Source: Agromyces sp. LHK192 (GTDB lineage Bacteria; Actinomycetota; Actinomycetes; Actinomycetales; Microbacteriaceae). Taken from it: a DNA stretch of 64,000 bases. Positions 51,775 through 60,249 of the stretch are shown piece by piece. The stretch covers positions 1-64,000 of the forward strand of contig NZ_CP034753.1 in assembly GCF_004006235.1 (NCBI RefSeq). The letters run 5' to 3'. A program made the position numbers and the translations under genes. Each line of letters begins with the position of its first letter. Positions within the stretch are counted from its first letter, which is position 1. The notes beneath the pieces were generated by a model. It ran no database searches, was not told the DNA's origin, and saw only the letters and a list, made by a program, of their open reading frames with translations.

Positions 51775-51870
51775 AACCGATGAATCCATCCGAGTTCGGT
51801 ATACATCTCGGCTCGCGGGATGCGAAGGTTGCCAGCGTTGATTCCCAACCCCCTCGTCCGAAAGGCCGTC

Positions 51871-52800
51871 ATGACCACCCGTCGCTCCACCTCCGCCCTC
51901 GCGCTCCTCGGCGCCGGCGCGCTCGCATTCACGCTCGCCGCATGCTCCGCCCCCGCGGGCGGCAGCGAGGAGGCCGCCGCCGACTCCGGTGCGGGCTTCG
52001 CCGTCGACGAGAACACCCTCGTGTTCGGCGTCGTGCCCGACTCGGTCGACACCGAGACCAACTACCAGCCGCTCATGGACTACATCGCGCAGGAGACCGG
52101 CAAGGAGGTCGAGTACCACGAGTCGACCGACTACGCCGCCCTCATCGAGGCCGCGATCGCCGGCAAGATCGACGTCGCGTCGTTCTCGGGCTTCACCTAC
52201 GTCACCGCCACCAACAACGGTGCCGAGATCACGCCGATCTCCTCGATCGTCACCGCCGAAGGCCAGGAGCCCGGGTACTACTCGCAGGCCATCGTCCCGA
52301 AGGGCAGCTCCATCACGGGCCTCGCCGACTTCGCCGGCAAGAAGGTCTGCTTCGTCGACCCGTCGTCGACCTCGGGCTACCTCTTCCCCTCGTACAACCT
52401 CCTGCAGGAGGGCATCGACGCCGAGACCGACGTGACCCCCGTCTTCGCGGGCAAGCACGACGTCTCGGTGACGAAGGTCGGCGAGGGCGTCGAGTGCGAG
52501 GCCGGCTTCGCCGAGGACAGCGAGGTCGCCAAGAGCGACCAGGTAGAGATCGTCGCCGAGACCATGGTGCCGGGCGCCCCGATCGTCGTCTCCGACGCGC
52601 TCCCCGACGAGCTCAAGTCGCAGCTCACCGACATCCTCGCCGAGGTCACCATCGACCAGATCATCGAGTCGGGCGTCGAGAGCGCCGACAGCGACGGCTT
52701 CCGCTCGGTGTTCTTCGCGACCAAGCCGGTCGACGACGAGTACTACGACCTGATCCGCGACATCTGCGCGGAGATCAACGCGACCCAGTGCCAGGGCTGA
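51871..52800 (+). CDS. phnD: Phosphonate ABC transporter substrate-binding lipoprotein
   Basis: A 309-residue PhnD-family periplasmic-type binding protein. A lipoprotein signal peptide ends in LAFTLAAC, the lipobox, giving an anchored Cys at about residue 25. The mature part has FGVVPDSVDTETNYQPLMDY and KKVCFVDPSSTSGYLFP, which contact the phosphonate group in relatives. The ATG at 51871 follows an AAAGG sequence. It is 73 bases upstream of phnC and leads the operon. Confidence 0.93.
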   Translation: MTTRRSTSALALLGAGALAFTLAACSAPAGGSEEAAADSGAGFAVDENTLVFGVVPDSVDTETNYQPLMDYIAQETGKEVEYHESTDYAALIEAAIAGKIDVASFSGFTYVTATNNGAEITPISSIVTAEGQEPGYYSQAIVPKGSSITGLADFAGKKVCFVDPSSTSGYLFPSYNLLQEGIDAETDVTPVFAGKHDVSVTKVGEGVECEAGFAEDSEVAKSDQVEIVAETMVPGAPIVVSDALPDELKSQLTDILAEVTIDQIIESGVESADSDGFRSVFFATKPVDDEYYDLIRDICAEINATQCQG

Positions 52801-52873
52801 CCCGGCGCTGACCGCACGCCCCACCGAACCCGCGCAGCGCACGATACGCATCGCACGACACGAGAGAACTGAC

Positions 52874-53755
52874 ATGAGCACACCGGTCATCCAGGTTGCA
52901 GGACTGGACAAGGCCTTCGGTCGGACCACCGCCCTCGACGGCGTCGACCTCGAGGTCGAACGCGGCGAGATCGTCGTGCTCCTCGGCCTCTCCGGCTCGG
53001 GCAAGTCGACGCTGCTGCGGCACCTCGACGGGCTCGAGCGGCCCAGCGCGGGTTCGGTGCGGGTGCTCGACGAGGAGGTGCCGTCCCTCACCGGGCGGCG
53101 CCTCCGCCGTCTGCGCTCGCGCGTCGGCTTCGTGTTCCAGCAGTTCGAACTCGTGCCGTCGCTGACCGTGCTCGAGAACGTGCTCACGGGGGCGCTCGCC
53201 GAACTGCGCGGCCCCCGCCTCGGCCTCTTCGGGTACTCGCGGGCGCACAAGCTCGCCGCACTCGGCCACCTCGACCGGGTGGGCCTGCTCGACCGTGCGT
53301 ACCAGCGCGCCGACACCCTCTCCGGCGGGCAGCAGCAGCGGGTCGCCATCGCCCGCGCGCTCATGCAGGAGCCCGAGATCCTGCTCGCCGACGAACCCGT
53401 CGCCTCGCTCGACCCCGAGTCGAGCGAACAGGTCATGGCCCTGATCCGCGAGATCGCCATGGACGCCGGACTCACGGTCGTCTGCAGCCTGCACCAGGTC
53501 GACCTCGCGCTCTCGTGGGGCGACCGCATCGTCGGCCTGCGGCACGGCCAGGTGGTGCTGGACACCCCGACCGCCGGGCTCGGCAAGGCCGAGGTCATGG
53601 AGATCTACGGTCGCGTCGCGACCGCCACGACCGAGCTCGAGGCCATCGAGCGGGAGCTCGGCGAGACCACGGGCCGCGAGGCATCCGGCGTGGCATCCGG
53701 CCGGGCATCCGGCGTGGCATCCGTCGTCTCGCTCGCCGACGAGGGAGCCCGATGA
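52874..53755 (+). CDS. phnC: Phosphonate ABC transporter ATPase
   Basis: A 293-residue ABC ATPase. Walker A GLSGSGKST, Q-loop FVFQQFE, signature LSGGQQQR, Walker B LLADEPVASLD and the H-loop SLHQVDL are intact. The C-terminal extension beyond about residue 250 ends in a repetitive ASGVASGRASGVAS stretch. It is encoded by four GGCATCC heptamers at exact 12-base spacing (53680, 53692, 53704, 53716). The stop overlaps the phnE start. Confidence 0.94.
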   Translation: MSTPVIQVAGLDKAFGRTTALDGVDLEVERGEIVVLLGLSGSGKSTLLRHLDGLERPSAGSVRVLDEEVPSLTGRRLRRLRSRVGFVFQQFELVPSLTVLENVLTGALAELRGPRLGLFGYSRAHKLAALGHLDRVGLLDRAYQRADTLSGGQQQRVAIARALMQEPEILLADEPVASLDPESSEQVMALIREIAMDAGLTVVCSLHQVDLALSWGDRIVGLRHGQVVLDTPTAGLGKAEVMEIYGRVATATTELEAIERELGETTGREASGVASGRASGVASVVSLADEGAR

Positions 53756-55503
53756 CCGCCCTCGTCACCGGCCCGGCGCCGACGCGCGCCGGCGTCGCCC
53801 ACCGTGCACCCCGCCGACCGGTCTCGCCCGAGCGCATCGCCGCCGGGCTCACGCTCGTCGCGCTCGTCGCGGCATCCGTCTGGGCGCTCGTCGACATCGA
53901 CATCTCGATCGCCGGCATGGTCGAGAGCTGGGCGAACGCGCAGCACTTCTTCGAACGGGTCGGCACCGTCACGTTCCCCGAACCCGCCGAACTGCTCTCG
54001 CTCACCGCGCTGACCCTCGGTCTCGTGCTCACGGGCACGCTGCTCGCCGCGGTCCTCTCGGTGCCCGTCGCCTACCTCGCCGCGGGCAACACGACGCCGG
54101 GTCCGGCGTGGCGCGCGATCGGCCGGTTCATCACCGTGTTCACGCGCGCCGTGCCCGACATCGTGCTCGCGATGGTGTTCGTGCTCATGTTCTCGCTCGG
54201 CACGCTGCCCGGCATCCTCGCGATCGGCATCCACTCGGTGGGCATGATCGCCAAGCTCTTCGCCGACGCGATCGAGCAGATCGACGAGGGTCCGCGCCTC
54301 GCGATCCGCGCCGCCGGCGGCACGAAGCTGCAGGAGTTCACGAGCGGCATCCTGCCGCAGGTCATGCCGAGCTGGATCGCGACGATCCTGCACCGCTTCG
54401 ACATCAACCTCCGGCACTCCGTCGTGCTCGGCTACGTGGGCGTCGCCGGGCTCGGCCTCGAGATGTCGTACGCGTTCAAGTCGCTGGACTACTCGCTCGG
54501 CATCGGCATCGCGATCGTCATGTTCGTGCTGTGCGTCGTGATGGAGGTCGTCTCCAGCCTCATCCGCCGGGCGATGCTCGGTGCGCAGCCGACCGGTCGG
54601 GGCATCGGCGACCGGATCGTCCGTCGGGCGACGCGGGCGAAGGCCCCGACGGATGCCTCGGGTACGGATGCCTCCGCGTCGGGCACGAGCGCCGCGACGA
54701 GCCCCGCCGACCTGCGCGCCGCCCTTCGCCGCCCGTGGGACGGCGCGCGCATCGGCAGCACCGCGGCGTTCTGGGTCGCGGTCGCCGTCATCGTCGCCGG
54801 CATCGCCGTCTGCAACATCACCTGGTCCGACTTCGTCACCGTGTGGGCGAAGATTCCCGGCGTCGCCGTGCAGTTCTGGCCGCCGTCGTTCGGATCGTAC
54901 GACTGGGACACGATGTTCGGCGCCCTGGTCGAGACCGTCTCCGTCGCGCTCGCCGCCACGCTGCTGAGCTTCGTGCTCTCCCTCGTGATCGGTTCGTTCG
55001 CGGCCCGCAACGTCGCGCCGAACGGCGGGGTCCGCGGCGGCGCCCGACTACTGCTCGTCGGGATCCGCGGCGTGCCCGAGGTGATCCTCGCGATCGTGCT
55101 CATCGTCATCACCGGCCTCGGCGCCCAGGCCGGCACGATCGCGCTCGCGTTCGGCGGCATCGGGCTGCTCGGCAAGCTCATCGCCGACTCCTTCGAGGAG
55201 GTGCAGCGCGGACCCGAGCGGGCGCTCATCGCCACCGGGGCCACGCGCCTCCAGGTGTACGCGTCGGCGACGCTGCCGCAGGGCGTGCCCGCCCTGATCG
55301 GCCACAGCTTCTACCTGATCGACACGAACCTGCGTGCCGCGACGGTGCTCGGCATCGTCGGCGGCGGCGGCATCGGCTACTACCTGCTGAACGCCGGGCA
55401 GGGCTCGAACTACGACGTCGTCACCTCGATCGTGCTGATGATCCTGGTCGTGCAGCTCGTGTTCGAAGGCCTCGCGGTGTGGATGCGGCGGGTGTTCCGT
55501 TGA
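53752..55503 (+). CDS. phnE: Fused double-domain phosphonate permease
   Basis: A 583-residue permease made of two PhnE domains in one chain: residues about 20-285 and 325-583, joined by an Ala/Ser/Thr-rich linker (about 290-320). Each half has the EAA-type loop that contacts the ATPase (DEGPRLAIRAAGGTKLQEF and QRGPERALIATGATRLQVY). Many phosphonate systems encode two separate PhnE proteins, so one gene supplies the whole channel here. The start overlaps phnC and the stop overlaps the FAD enzyme start. Confidence 0.93.
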   Translation: MTALVTGPAPTRAGVAHRAPRRPVSPERIAAGLTLVALVAASVWALVDIDISIAGMVESWANAQHFFERVGTVTFPEPAELLSLTALTLGLVLTGTLLAAVLSVPVAYLAAGNTTPGPAWRAIGRFITVFTRAVPDIVLAMVFVLMFSLGTLPGILAIGIHSVGMIAKLFADAIEQIDEGPRLAIRAAGGTKLQEFTSGILPQVMPSWIATILHRFDINLRHSVVLGYVGVAGLGLEMSYAFKSLDYSLGIGIAIVMFVLCVVMEVVSSLIRRAMLGAQPTGRGIGDRIVRRATRAKAPTDASGTDASASGTSAATSPADLRAALRRPWDGARIGSTAAFWVAVAVIVAGIAVCNITWSDFVTVWAKIPGVAVQFWPPSFGSYDWDTMFGALVETVSVALAATLLSFVLSLVIGSFAARNVAPNGGVRGGARLLLVGIRGVPEVILAIVLIVITGLGAQAGTIALAFGGIGLLGKLIADSFEEVQRGPERALIATGATRLQVYASATLPQGVPALIGHSFYLIDTNLRAATVLGIVGGGGIGYYLLNAGQGSNYDVVTSIVLMILVVQLVFEGLAVWMRRVFR

Positions 55504-56726
55504 GCGGCGGCACCCGCACGGGCGCTGCCCGGGCCGACGTCGTCGTCGTCGGCGCCGGCATCGTCGGACTCGGCGTCGCGCTCGCCGTGGCCGACCGTGG
55601 GCTCAGCGTCATCGTGGTCGAGCGGGGGAGCGAGGCATCCGGCGCGTCCATCCGCAACTTCGGCCACCTCTGCGTGACCCCCCAGACCGGTGTCGCGCTC
55701 GAGTACGGTCTCGCCGCCCGCGAGATCTGGCTCCGACTGGCGCGCGACGCCGGCGTCTGGCTGCGCGAGTCCGGCACCTTCGTCGCCGCACGCGCCCATG
55801 ACGAGCTCGACGTGCTCTCCGAGTTCGCCGAGGCGCGTGCCGCGCAAGACGCACGGACTCCGGTCGACCTGCTCGACCGGGCCGCGTTGGAGGCGTGCGT
55901 CCCGGTCGCTCCGGGCAGCGTGATCGGCGGCGCCATGCTGCCCGCCGACCTGCAGGCGAACCCCCGCCAGGCGCTGGGCGCGATCACCGCGTTCCTCGCC
56001 GCGCGCGGCGTCGAGTTCCGGTTCCGCACCGCCGTGGGCCGCGTCGCTCCGGGGGTCGTCTCGACCAGTCGGGGCGACATCTCGGCCGGGCAGGTCGTCG
56101 TCGCGGTCAACCACGACATCGACCTGCTCTTCCCGGACGCCGCGGAACGCCACGGCATCGTCCGCTGCGGCCTCGACATGCTCCGCGTCGCGGCCGACCT
56201 GCGGATGCCCCTCGATGCACCGCTGCTCACCGGCTGGTCGCTGCTGCGCTACGGCGCGTTCGCGGCGCTGCCGGCGACGGCCGCGCTTCGCGAGCGGTTG
56301 CACACCGACCGCCCCGACCTCGCGGCCATCGACCTGAACCAGATGTACACGCAGTTGCCCGACGGCTCGCTCATCGTCGGCGACACCCACTACCGCGGTG
56401 CCACCGTCGCCCCGTTCCAGGCGGAGTCGGCCTCGGAGGCGATGCTCGAGGAGACCGTCCGCCTGTTCGGCACCGGTCCGTTCCGGGTGCTCGAACGCTG
56501 GCAGGGCGTCTACGCCAGCGGACCCGACGACTACCTCGACGTCGAGGTCGAACCCGGCGTGCATCTCGCCGCGGCCACCACCGGCATCGGCATGACCACC
56601 GGACTCGGCCTCGCCGAGGCCGTGGTCGCCCGATTCTCGGGTCCGTCGGCCGCCGCGTCGTCGACGACGCCGGCGCACGCCGGACCGATCCCCACCATCA
56701 CCACCCAGGAAGGCAGCGCAGCATGA
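55500..56726 (+). CDS. FAD-dependent aminophosphonate oxidoreductase candidate
   Basis: A 408-residue flavoprotein of the DAO/glycine-oxidase fold. The Rossmann motif is VVVGAGIVGLGVALA, and SIRNFGHLC is the characteristic stretch of the phosphonate-associated subgroup (TIGR03364-like). Members have been shown to oxidise N-methyl-AEP, and some plain AEP, to phosphonoacetaldehyde. With no PhnW gene in the operon, that role fits well but is inferred. TTG start at 55500 overlapping the phnE stop. Confidence 0.85.
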   Translation: MSGGTRTGAARADVVVVGAGIVGLGVALAVADRGLSVIVVERGSEASGASIRNFGHLCVTPQTGVALEYGLAAREIWLRLARDAGVWLRESGTFVAARAHDELDVLSEFAEARAAQDARTPVDLLDRAALEACVPVAPGSVIGGAMLPADLQANPRQALGAITAFLAARGVEFRFRTAVGRVAPGVVSTSRGDISAGQVVVAVNHDIDLLFPDAAERHGIVRCGLDMLRVAADLRMPLDAPLLTGWSLLRYGAFAALPATAALRERLHTDRPDLAAIDLNQMYTQLPDGSLIVGDTHYRGATVAPFQAESASEAMLEETVRLFGTGPFRVLERWQGVYASGPDDYLDVEVEPGVHLAAATTGIGMTTGLGLAEAVVARFSGPSAAASSTTPAHAGPIPTITTQEGSAA

Positions 56727-57490
56727 CCACCCTCGAGACCGCCACCACCCCGCCGCGCATCGGCGACCGCACCGTCGAGCTCGTGGTGCTCGACATGGCC
56801 GGCACGACCGTGTGCGACGACGGTCTCGTCGAACGGGCGTTCGCGCTCGCGGCCGAGCGGGCCGGGTTCGCACCCGAGGGCGAGGCGCGCGAGCGCGCCC
56901 TCCAGTACGTGCGCGACACCATGGGGCAGTCGAAGATCGCCGTCTTCCGGGTGCTCACGGGCGACGAGGATCTCGCGCAGCGCGCGAACGCGGAGTTCGA
57001 GGGCGCCTACGCCGAACTCGTCGCCGAGCTCGGGGTGTCGGCGATCGCCGGTGCCGCCGAGACGGTGCGGCTCCTGCGCGAAGCGGGGGCATCCGTGGTG
57101 CTCACGACCGGTTTCGCCCCCGCGACGCGCGACGCGATCCTCGATGCGCTCGACTGGCACGATCTCGCCGACGCGGCGCTCGCCCCGGCCGACGCCGGCC
57201 GGGGCCGCCCCTACCCCGACCTGCCCCTGACGGCGTTGTTGCGCACCGGTGCCGGATCCGTCGGGTCGATGGTCGTCGTCGGCGACACGCAGAGCGACAT
57301 CGGATCGGGCCTCGCCGCGGGGGCCGGGCTCGTCGTCGGCGTGCTCACCGGCACGCACGGCCGCGCCGAGTTCGAGGCCGCGGGCGCGCACGCGATCATC
57401 GAGAGCATCGCCGACCTCCCCGCGCTGCTCGGCCTGCCCGGCCTGCCCGGCCCCTCCATCCTGCCCGGCCTGCCCGGCCTCGAGGCGTAG
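56723..57490 (+). CDS. Phosphonatase-like HAD hydrolase
   Basis: A 255-residue HAD enzyme resembling PhnX. The nucleophile motif is LDMAGTT (D24, with Ala two positions on, as in phosphonatase rather than the usual Asp). MGQSK places K71 where PhnX has its Schiff-base Lys. TTGFAP, GRPYPDLPL and GDTQSDIGSGLAAG complete the active site. It should cleave phosphonoacetaldehyde to acetaldehyde and phosphate. The last residues are repetitive (LPGLPG units). The start overlaps the flavoenzyme stop by ATGA. Confidence 0.88.
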   Translation: MTTLETATTPPRIGDRTVELVVLDMAGTTVCDDGLVERAFALAAERAGFAPEGEARERALQYVRDTMGQSKIAVFRVLTGDEDLAQRANAEFEGAYAELVAELGVSAIAGAAETVRLLREAGASVVLTTGFAPATRDAILDALDWHDLADAALAPADAGRGRPYPDLPLTALLRTGAGSVGSMVVVGDTQSDIGSGLAAGAGLVVGVLTGTHGRAEFEAAGAHAIIESIADLPALLGLPGLPGPSILPGLPGLEA

Positions 57491-57497
57491 GGCGGTC

Positions 57498-58667
57498 ATG
57501 CCCACCCTCGCCCGCGGGCGCGAGCAGGAACTGCTCGTCACCCCGACGCCCACCGCGATGGTGTGGTTCGAGCCCGGCGCCCGGCACCAGGAGGTCGCGG
57601 TCCCCGGCGTGCGCCTCGACGCGGGCGACGTGCTCGTCGAGGTCGAGCTCGCCACCGTCTGCGGCTCCGACGTGCACACCGTGAGCGGCCACCGCGGTTC
57701 GCCGACGCCGACGGTGCTCGGCCACGAGCAGGTCGGGCGCGTGCTCGCCGTCGGAGGCGAAGAGGTCCTCGCCTCCGACGGCACGCCGCTGCGCCCCGGC
57801 GACCGCGTCGTGTGGACGGTGACGGTCAGCTGCGGCGGATGCGACCGCTGCGGGTCGGGGCATCCGCAGAAGTGCCGGTCGCTCGCGAAGTACGGCCACG
57901 AGCGGATGACCCGCGGCTGGGAGCTCTCGGGCGGCTTCGCGACGCACGTGCAGCTGCGCCGCGGGACCGGCATCGTGCGGGTCCCCGAGCAGCTGCCGGC
58001 CGAACTGGCGGCACCCGCGGCGTGCTCGACCGCGACCGCGGTCGCGGCGCTCGACGCGGCATCCCGCGTGCCGCTCGACGGCGCCACCGTGCTCGTCGGC
58101 GGCGCCGGCATGATCGGCCTCGCCGTCACCGCGATCGCGACCGAGGCCGGTGCCGACGTGGTCGTCGTCGACCCCGACGTCGACCGGAGGGTGATGGCCC
58201 GTCGCTTCGGCGCCGAGGCGACGCTCGACCCGTCGGACGACCTCGCGGCCGAACTCGCCCGCCGTCGGCTGTCCGAACCGCTGGTGGCGATCGAGGCGTC
58301 GGGGGCTCCGTCCTCCGTGCGCGCCCTCCTCGGCGCGATCGGCACCGGCGGCATCCTCGTCCTGGTCGGAAGCGTGTCGCCGGGGCCGACGGTCGACCTC
58401 GACCCCGAAGCGATCGTGCGCGGACTGCTCACGGTGACCGGCGTGCACAACTACCGGGTCGAGCACCTCGAGCGCGCGATCGACTACCTGGCCGGCGTGC
58501 GCGGAGCGCCGCCGTTCGGCGAGCTCGTGTCGGCCGAGTACCCGTTGGCCGAGGTCGATGCGGCGCTCGAGGCCGCGGCCAGCAGTGGGCACGTGCGAGT
58601 CGGCGTGCGACCGGAGCGGCCCGTGCGGCCCGAGCGGCCCGGCTCGGGCGCGGGTTCCGGGCGGTAG
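57498..58667 (+). CDS. Zinc-dependent alcohol dehydrogenase of phosphonate cluster
   Basis: A 389-residue medium-chain dehydrogenase. Catalytic zinc ligands are in TVCGSDVHT and GHE. The structural zinc lobe is CGGCDRCGSGHPQKC. The NAD site is GGAGMIGLAV. It matches the alcohol dehydrogenases repeatedly found in phosphonate operons (TIGR03366-like), whose substrate is not settled. Acetaldehyde from the HAD step or a hydroxyphosphonate are candidates. It starts 7 bases after the HAD gene. The tail is repetitive (RPERPVRPERP). Confidence 0.88.
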   Translation: MPTLARGREQELLVTPTPTAMVWFEPGARHQEVAVPGVRLDAGDVLVEVELATVCGSDVHTVSGHRGSPTPTVLGHEQVGRVLAVGGEEVLASDGTPLRPGDRVVWTVTVSCGGCDRCGSGHPQKCRSLAKYGHERMTRGWELSGGFATHVQLRRGTGIVRVPEQLPAELAAPAACSTATAVAALDAASRVPLDGATVLVGGAGMIGLAVTAIATEAGADVVVVDPDVDRRVMARRFGAEATLDPSDDLAAELARRRLSEPLVAIEASGAPSSVRALLGAIGTGGILVLVGSVSPGPTVDLDPEAIVRGLLTVTGVHNYRVEHLERAIDYLAGVRGAPPFGELVSAEYPLAEVDAALEAAASSGHVRVGVRPERPVRPERPGSGAGSGR

Positions 58668-58683
58668 CGCACGGTGCGCGCGG

Positions 58684-58689
58684 TACCGT
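58684..58689 (+). promoter_or_regulatory. -10 box of ElaA-like GNAT gene
   Basis: TACCGT ends 6 bases before the ATG at 58696. GGAGG directly abuts the ATG, too close to work as a ribosome-binding site, so a leaderless start is likely. Confidence 0.45.
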
Positions 58690-58695
58690 CGGAGG

Positions 58696-59154
58696 ATGCC
58701 CGCCTCCCTGCACCGTTCCCCGCTCGCGGCGATCGACCCGGTCGTGCTCTACCGCATCCTGTGGTTGCGGATCCGCGTGTTCGTCGTCGAGCAGGCGGCG
58801 GCGTACCCCGAGCTCGACGGGCGCGACCTCGAGCCCGAGGCCGAGCTCATGTGGATCGCCGACGGCGACGACGTGCTCGCGACGCTCCGCATCCTCACGG
58901 ATGCCTCGGCCATGCGCATCGGCCGCGTCGCCACGGCGCCCGAGGCGCGCGGCCGAGGGCTCGCAGCCGACCTGATGCGTGCCGCGATCCACCGGTGCGA
59001 CGAGCTCGCGCCCGGCGTGCCGATCGACCTCGACGCGCAGATGCAGCTCGAGGAGTGGTACGGCCGATTCGGGTTCGTCCGCTCGGGTGCGGAGTTCGCG
59101 GAGGACGGGATCCCGCACATCCCGATGCGGCGGACTTCGCCGGTGGTCGAGTAG
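58696..59154 (+). CDS. ElaA-like GNAT acetyltransferase
   Basis: A 152-residue GNAT protein similar to ElaA: LYRILWLRIRVFVVEQAAAYPELDGRDL at the start, the acetyl-CoA loop APEARGRGLAADLM, and WYGRFGFVRSG near the end. Substrate unknown. The last three codons, Val-Glu-stop, come from the palindromic repeat GGTCGAGTAG that begins at 59145. Confidence 0.88.
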   Translation: MPASLHRSPLAAIDPVVLYRILWLRIRVFVVEQAAAYPELDGRDLEPEAELMWIADGDDVLATLRILTDASAMRIGRVATAPEARGRGLAADLMRAAIHRCDELAPGVPIDLDAQMQLEEWYGRFGFVRSGAEFAEDGIPHIPMRRTSPVVE

Positions 59155-59213
59155 GCGCGCAGCGCCGTATCGAGACCGGGAGCGCGGGTCTCGATACGCT
59201 GCGCTACTCGACC
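59145..59213. repeat. Paired inverted palindromic repeats (BIME-like)
   Basis: Unit A, 59145-59177: GGTCGAGTAG ... CGTATCGAGACC. Unit B, 59187-59213, in reverse: GGTCTCGATACG ... CTACTCGACC. Back-to-back inverted copies at the 3' end of a gene are the pattern of REP/BIME elements. Unit A supplies the stop codon of the GNAT gene. Confidence 0.85.
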
Positions 59214-59298
59214 GCCGGGGTCGGGCCGCGCTGCTCGACCGCCGGGGCCGGGCTGCGCTCCTCGACCGCCGGGGCCGGGCTGCGCTACTCGACCGCCG
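59203..59298. repeat. 27-base tandem repeat, about 3.5 copies
   Basis: Units start at 59203, 59230, 59257 and 59284 (partial), each of the form GCTNCTCGACCGCCGGGG followed by a 9-base GC-rich end. They extend unit B of the adjacent palindromic repeat. The last partial copy contains the stop codon of the minus-strand esterase. Confidence 0.85.
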
Positions 59299-60217
59299 CT
59301 GCCAGCGCGCGGCGCAGCGCGTCGGCCTGCATCCGCCAGAACGACTTCGAGACGCCCGCTTTCCGCAGGATCGCGTCGAAGCCGTGGAACGCGCCCTCGA
59401 TCTCGACGTACTCGCACGGCACACCGGCCTCGCGGAGCCGCTCGGCGTAGACCCGGTCCTCGTCGCGGAACAGGTCGAGCGAGCCGACGCCGATCCACGC
59501 GGGTGGGAGTCCCGTGAGGTCGACCCGACGTGCCGGGGCGGCGTACGCCGAGACATCCGATGCGCCCGGCTCGCCGCCCAGGTAGCTCGTCCATCCGAAC
59601 CGGTTGGACTTCGGCGTCCAGCCGCGCACCCAGCGCGTGTCGAGGTCGTCGCGCAGCACCGTGCGGTCGTCGAGCATCGGGTAGACGAGGAGCTGGAACG
59701 CCGGCCGCACCACGCCGCGGTCATGCGCGTAGAGCGCGAGCGAGGCGGCGAGTCCGCCGCCGGCGGATGCCCCGCCGATCGCGATGCGGGCCGGGTCCAC
59801 GCCGCGTTCGGCCGCCTGGTCGAACAGCCAGGTCAGGGCCGCGTAGGCGTCCGCGGTCGCCGCGGGCGACGGATGCTCGGGCGCGAGCCGGTAGTCGACG
59901 CTGACGACGAGTGCGCCGAGGTCGCGGGCGAATCCGATGCTCGACGCCTCGTCCTGCTCGGGATCGCCGATGAGGAACCCGCCACCGTGCAGCCAGAGCA
60001 GGGCGGGGGAGTCGGCGGCGCGATCGACCGGGTCGTAGACCCGGACGCGCACGGGCGGCGCCCCGTCTCCGCCGGGGATGGACACGTTCTCGATGCGCAT
60101 GCCGGGCACGTCGGGCATGGTCGGGAGCTTCCGGCGCAGGAACCGCAGGGAGCCGCGCGAGAACGAGATCTTGGGGATGAACCGGGCGACCGCGAGGTCG
60201 GGGTGGTACGGGGGCAA
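59285..60217 (-). CDS. HSL-family alpha/beta hydrolase (esterase)
   Basis: A 310-residue hormone-sensitive-lipase-type esterase. Oxyanion motif LWLHGGGFLIGD, nucleophile in IGGASAGGGLAAS, Asp in GSLDLFRDED and His in EGAFHGFD. It should hydrolyse short-chain or lipid esters. Start is a TTG at 60217 with GGAG upstream. Later ATGs would remove part of the N-terminal cap. Its final Val-Glu-stop codons lie in the tandem repeat. Confidence 0.88.
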   Translation of the reverse strand: MPPYHPDLAVARFIPKISFSRGSLRFLRRKLPTMPDVPGMRIENVSIPGGDGAPPVRVRVYDPVDRAADSPALLWLHGGGFLIGDPEQDEASSIGFARDLGALVVSVDYRLAPEHPSPAATADAYAALTWLFDQAAERGVDPARIAIGGASAGGGLAASLALYAHDRGVVRPAFQLLVYPMLDDRTVLRDDLDTRWVRGWTPKSNRFGWTSYLGGEPGASDVSAYAAPARRVDLTGLPPAWIGVGSLDLFRDEDRVYAERLREAGVPCEYVEIEGAFHGFDAILRKAGVSKSFWRMQADALRRALAAAVE

Positions 60218-60249
60218 CGTCGACTCCGTTCGGGGTGAGTGGGGTCGGT

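Noticed and set aside
59203..59298. Tandem array as a CRISPR
   Set aside because: The 27-base units are directly adjacent with no spacers and derive from a palindromic repeat. No cas genes are present.
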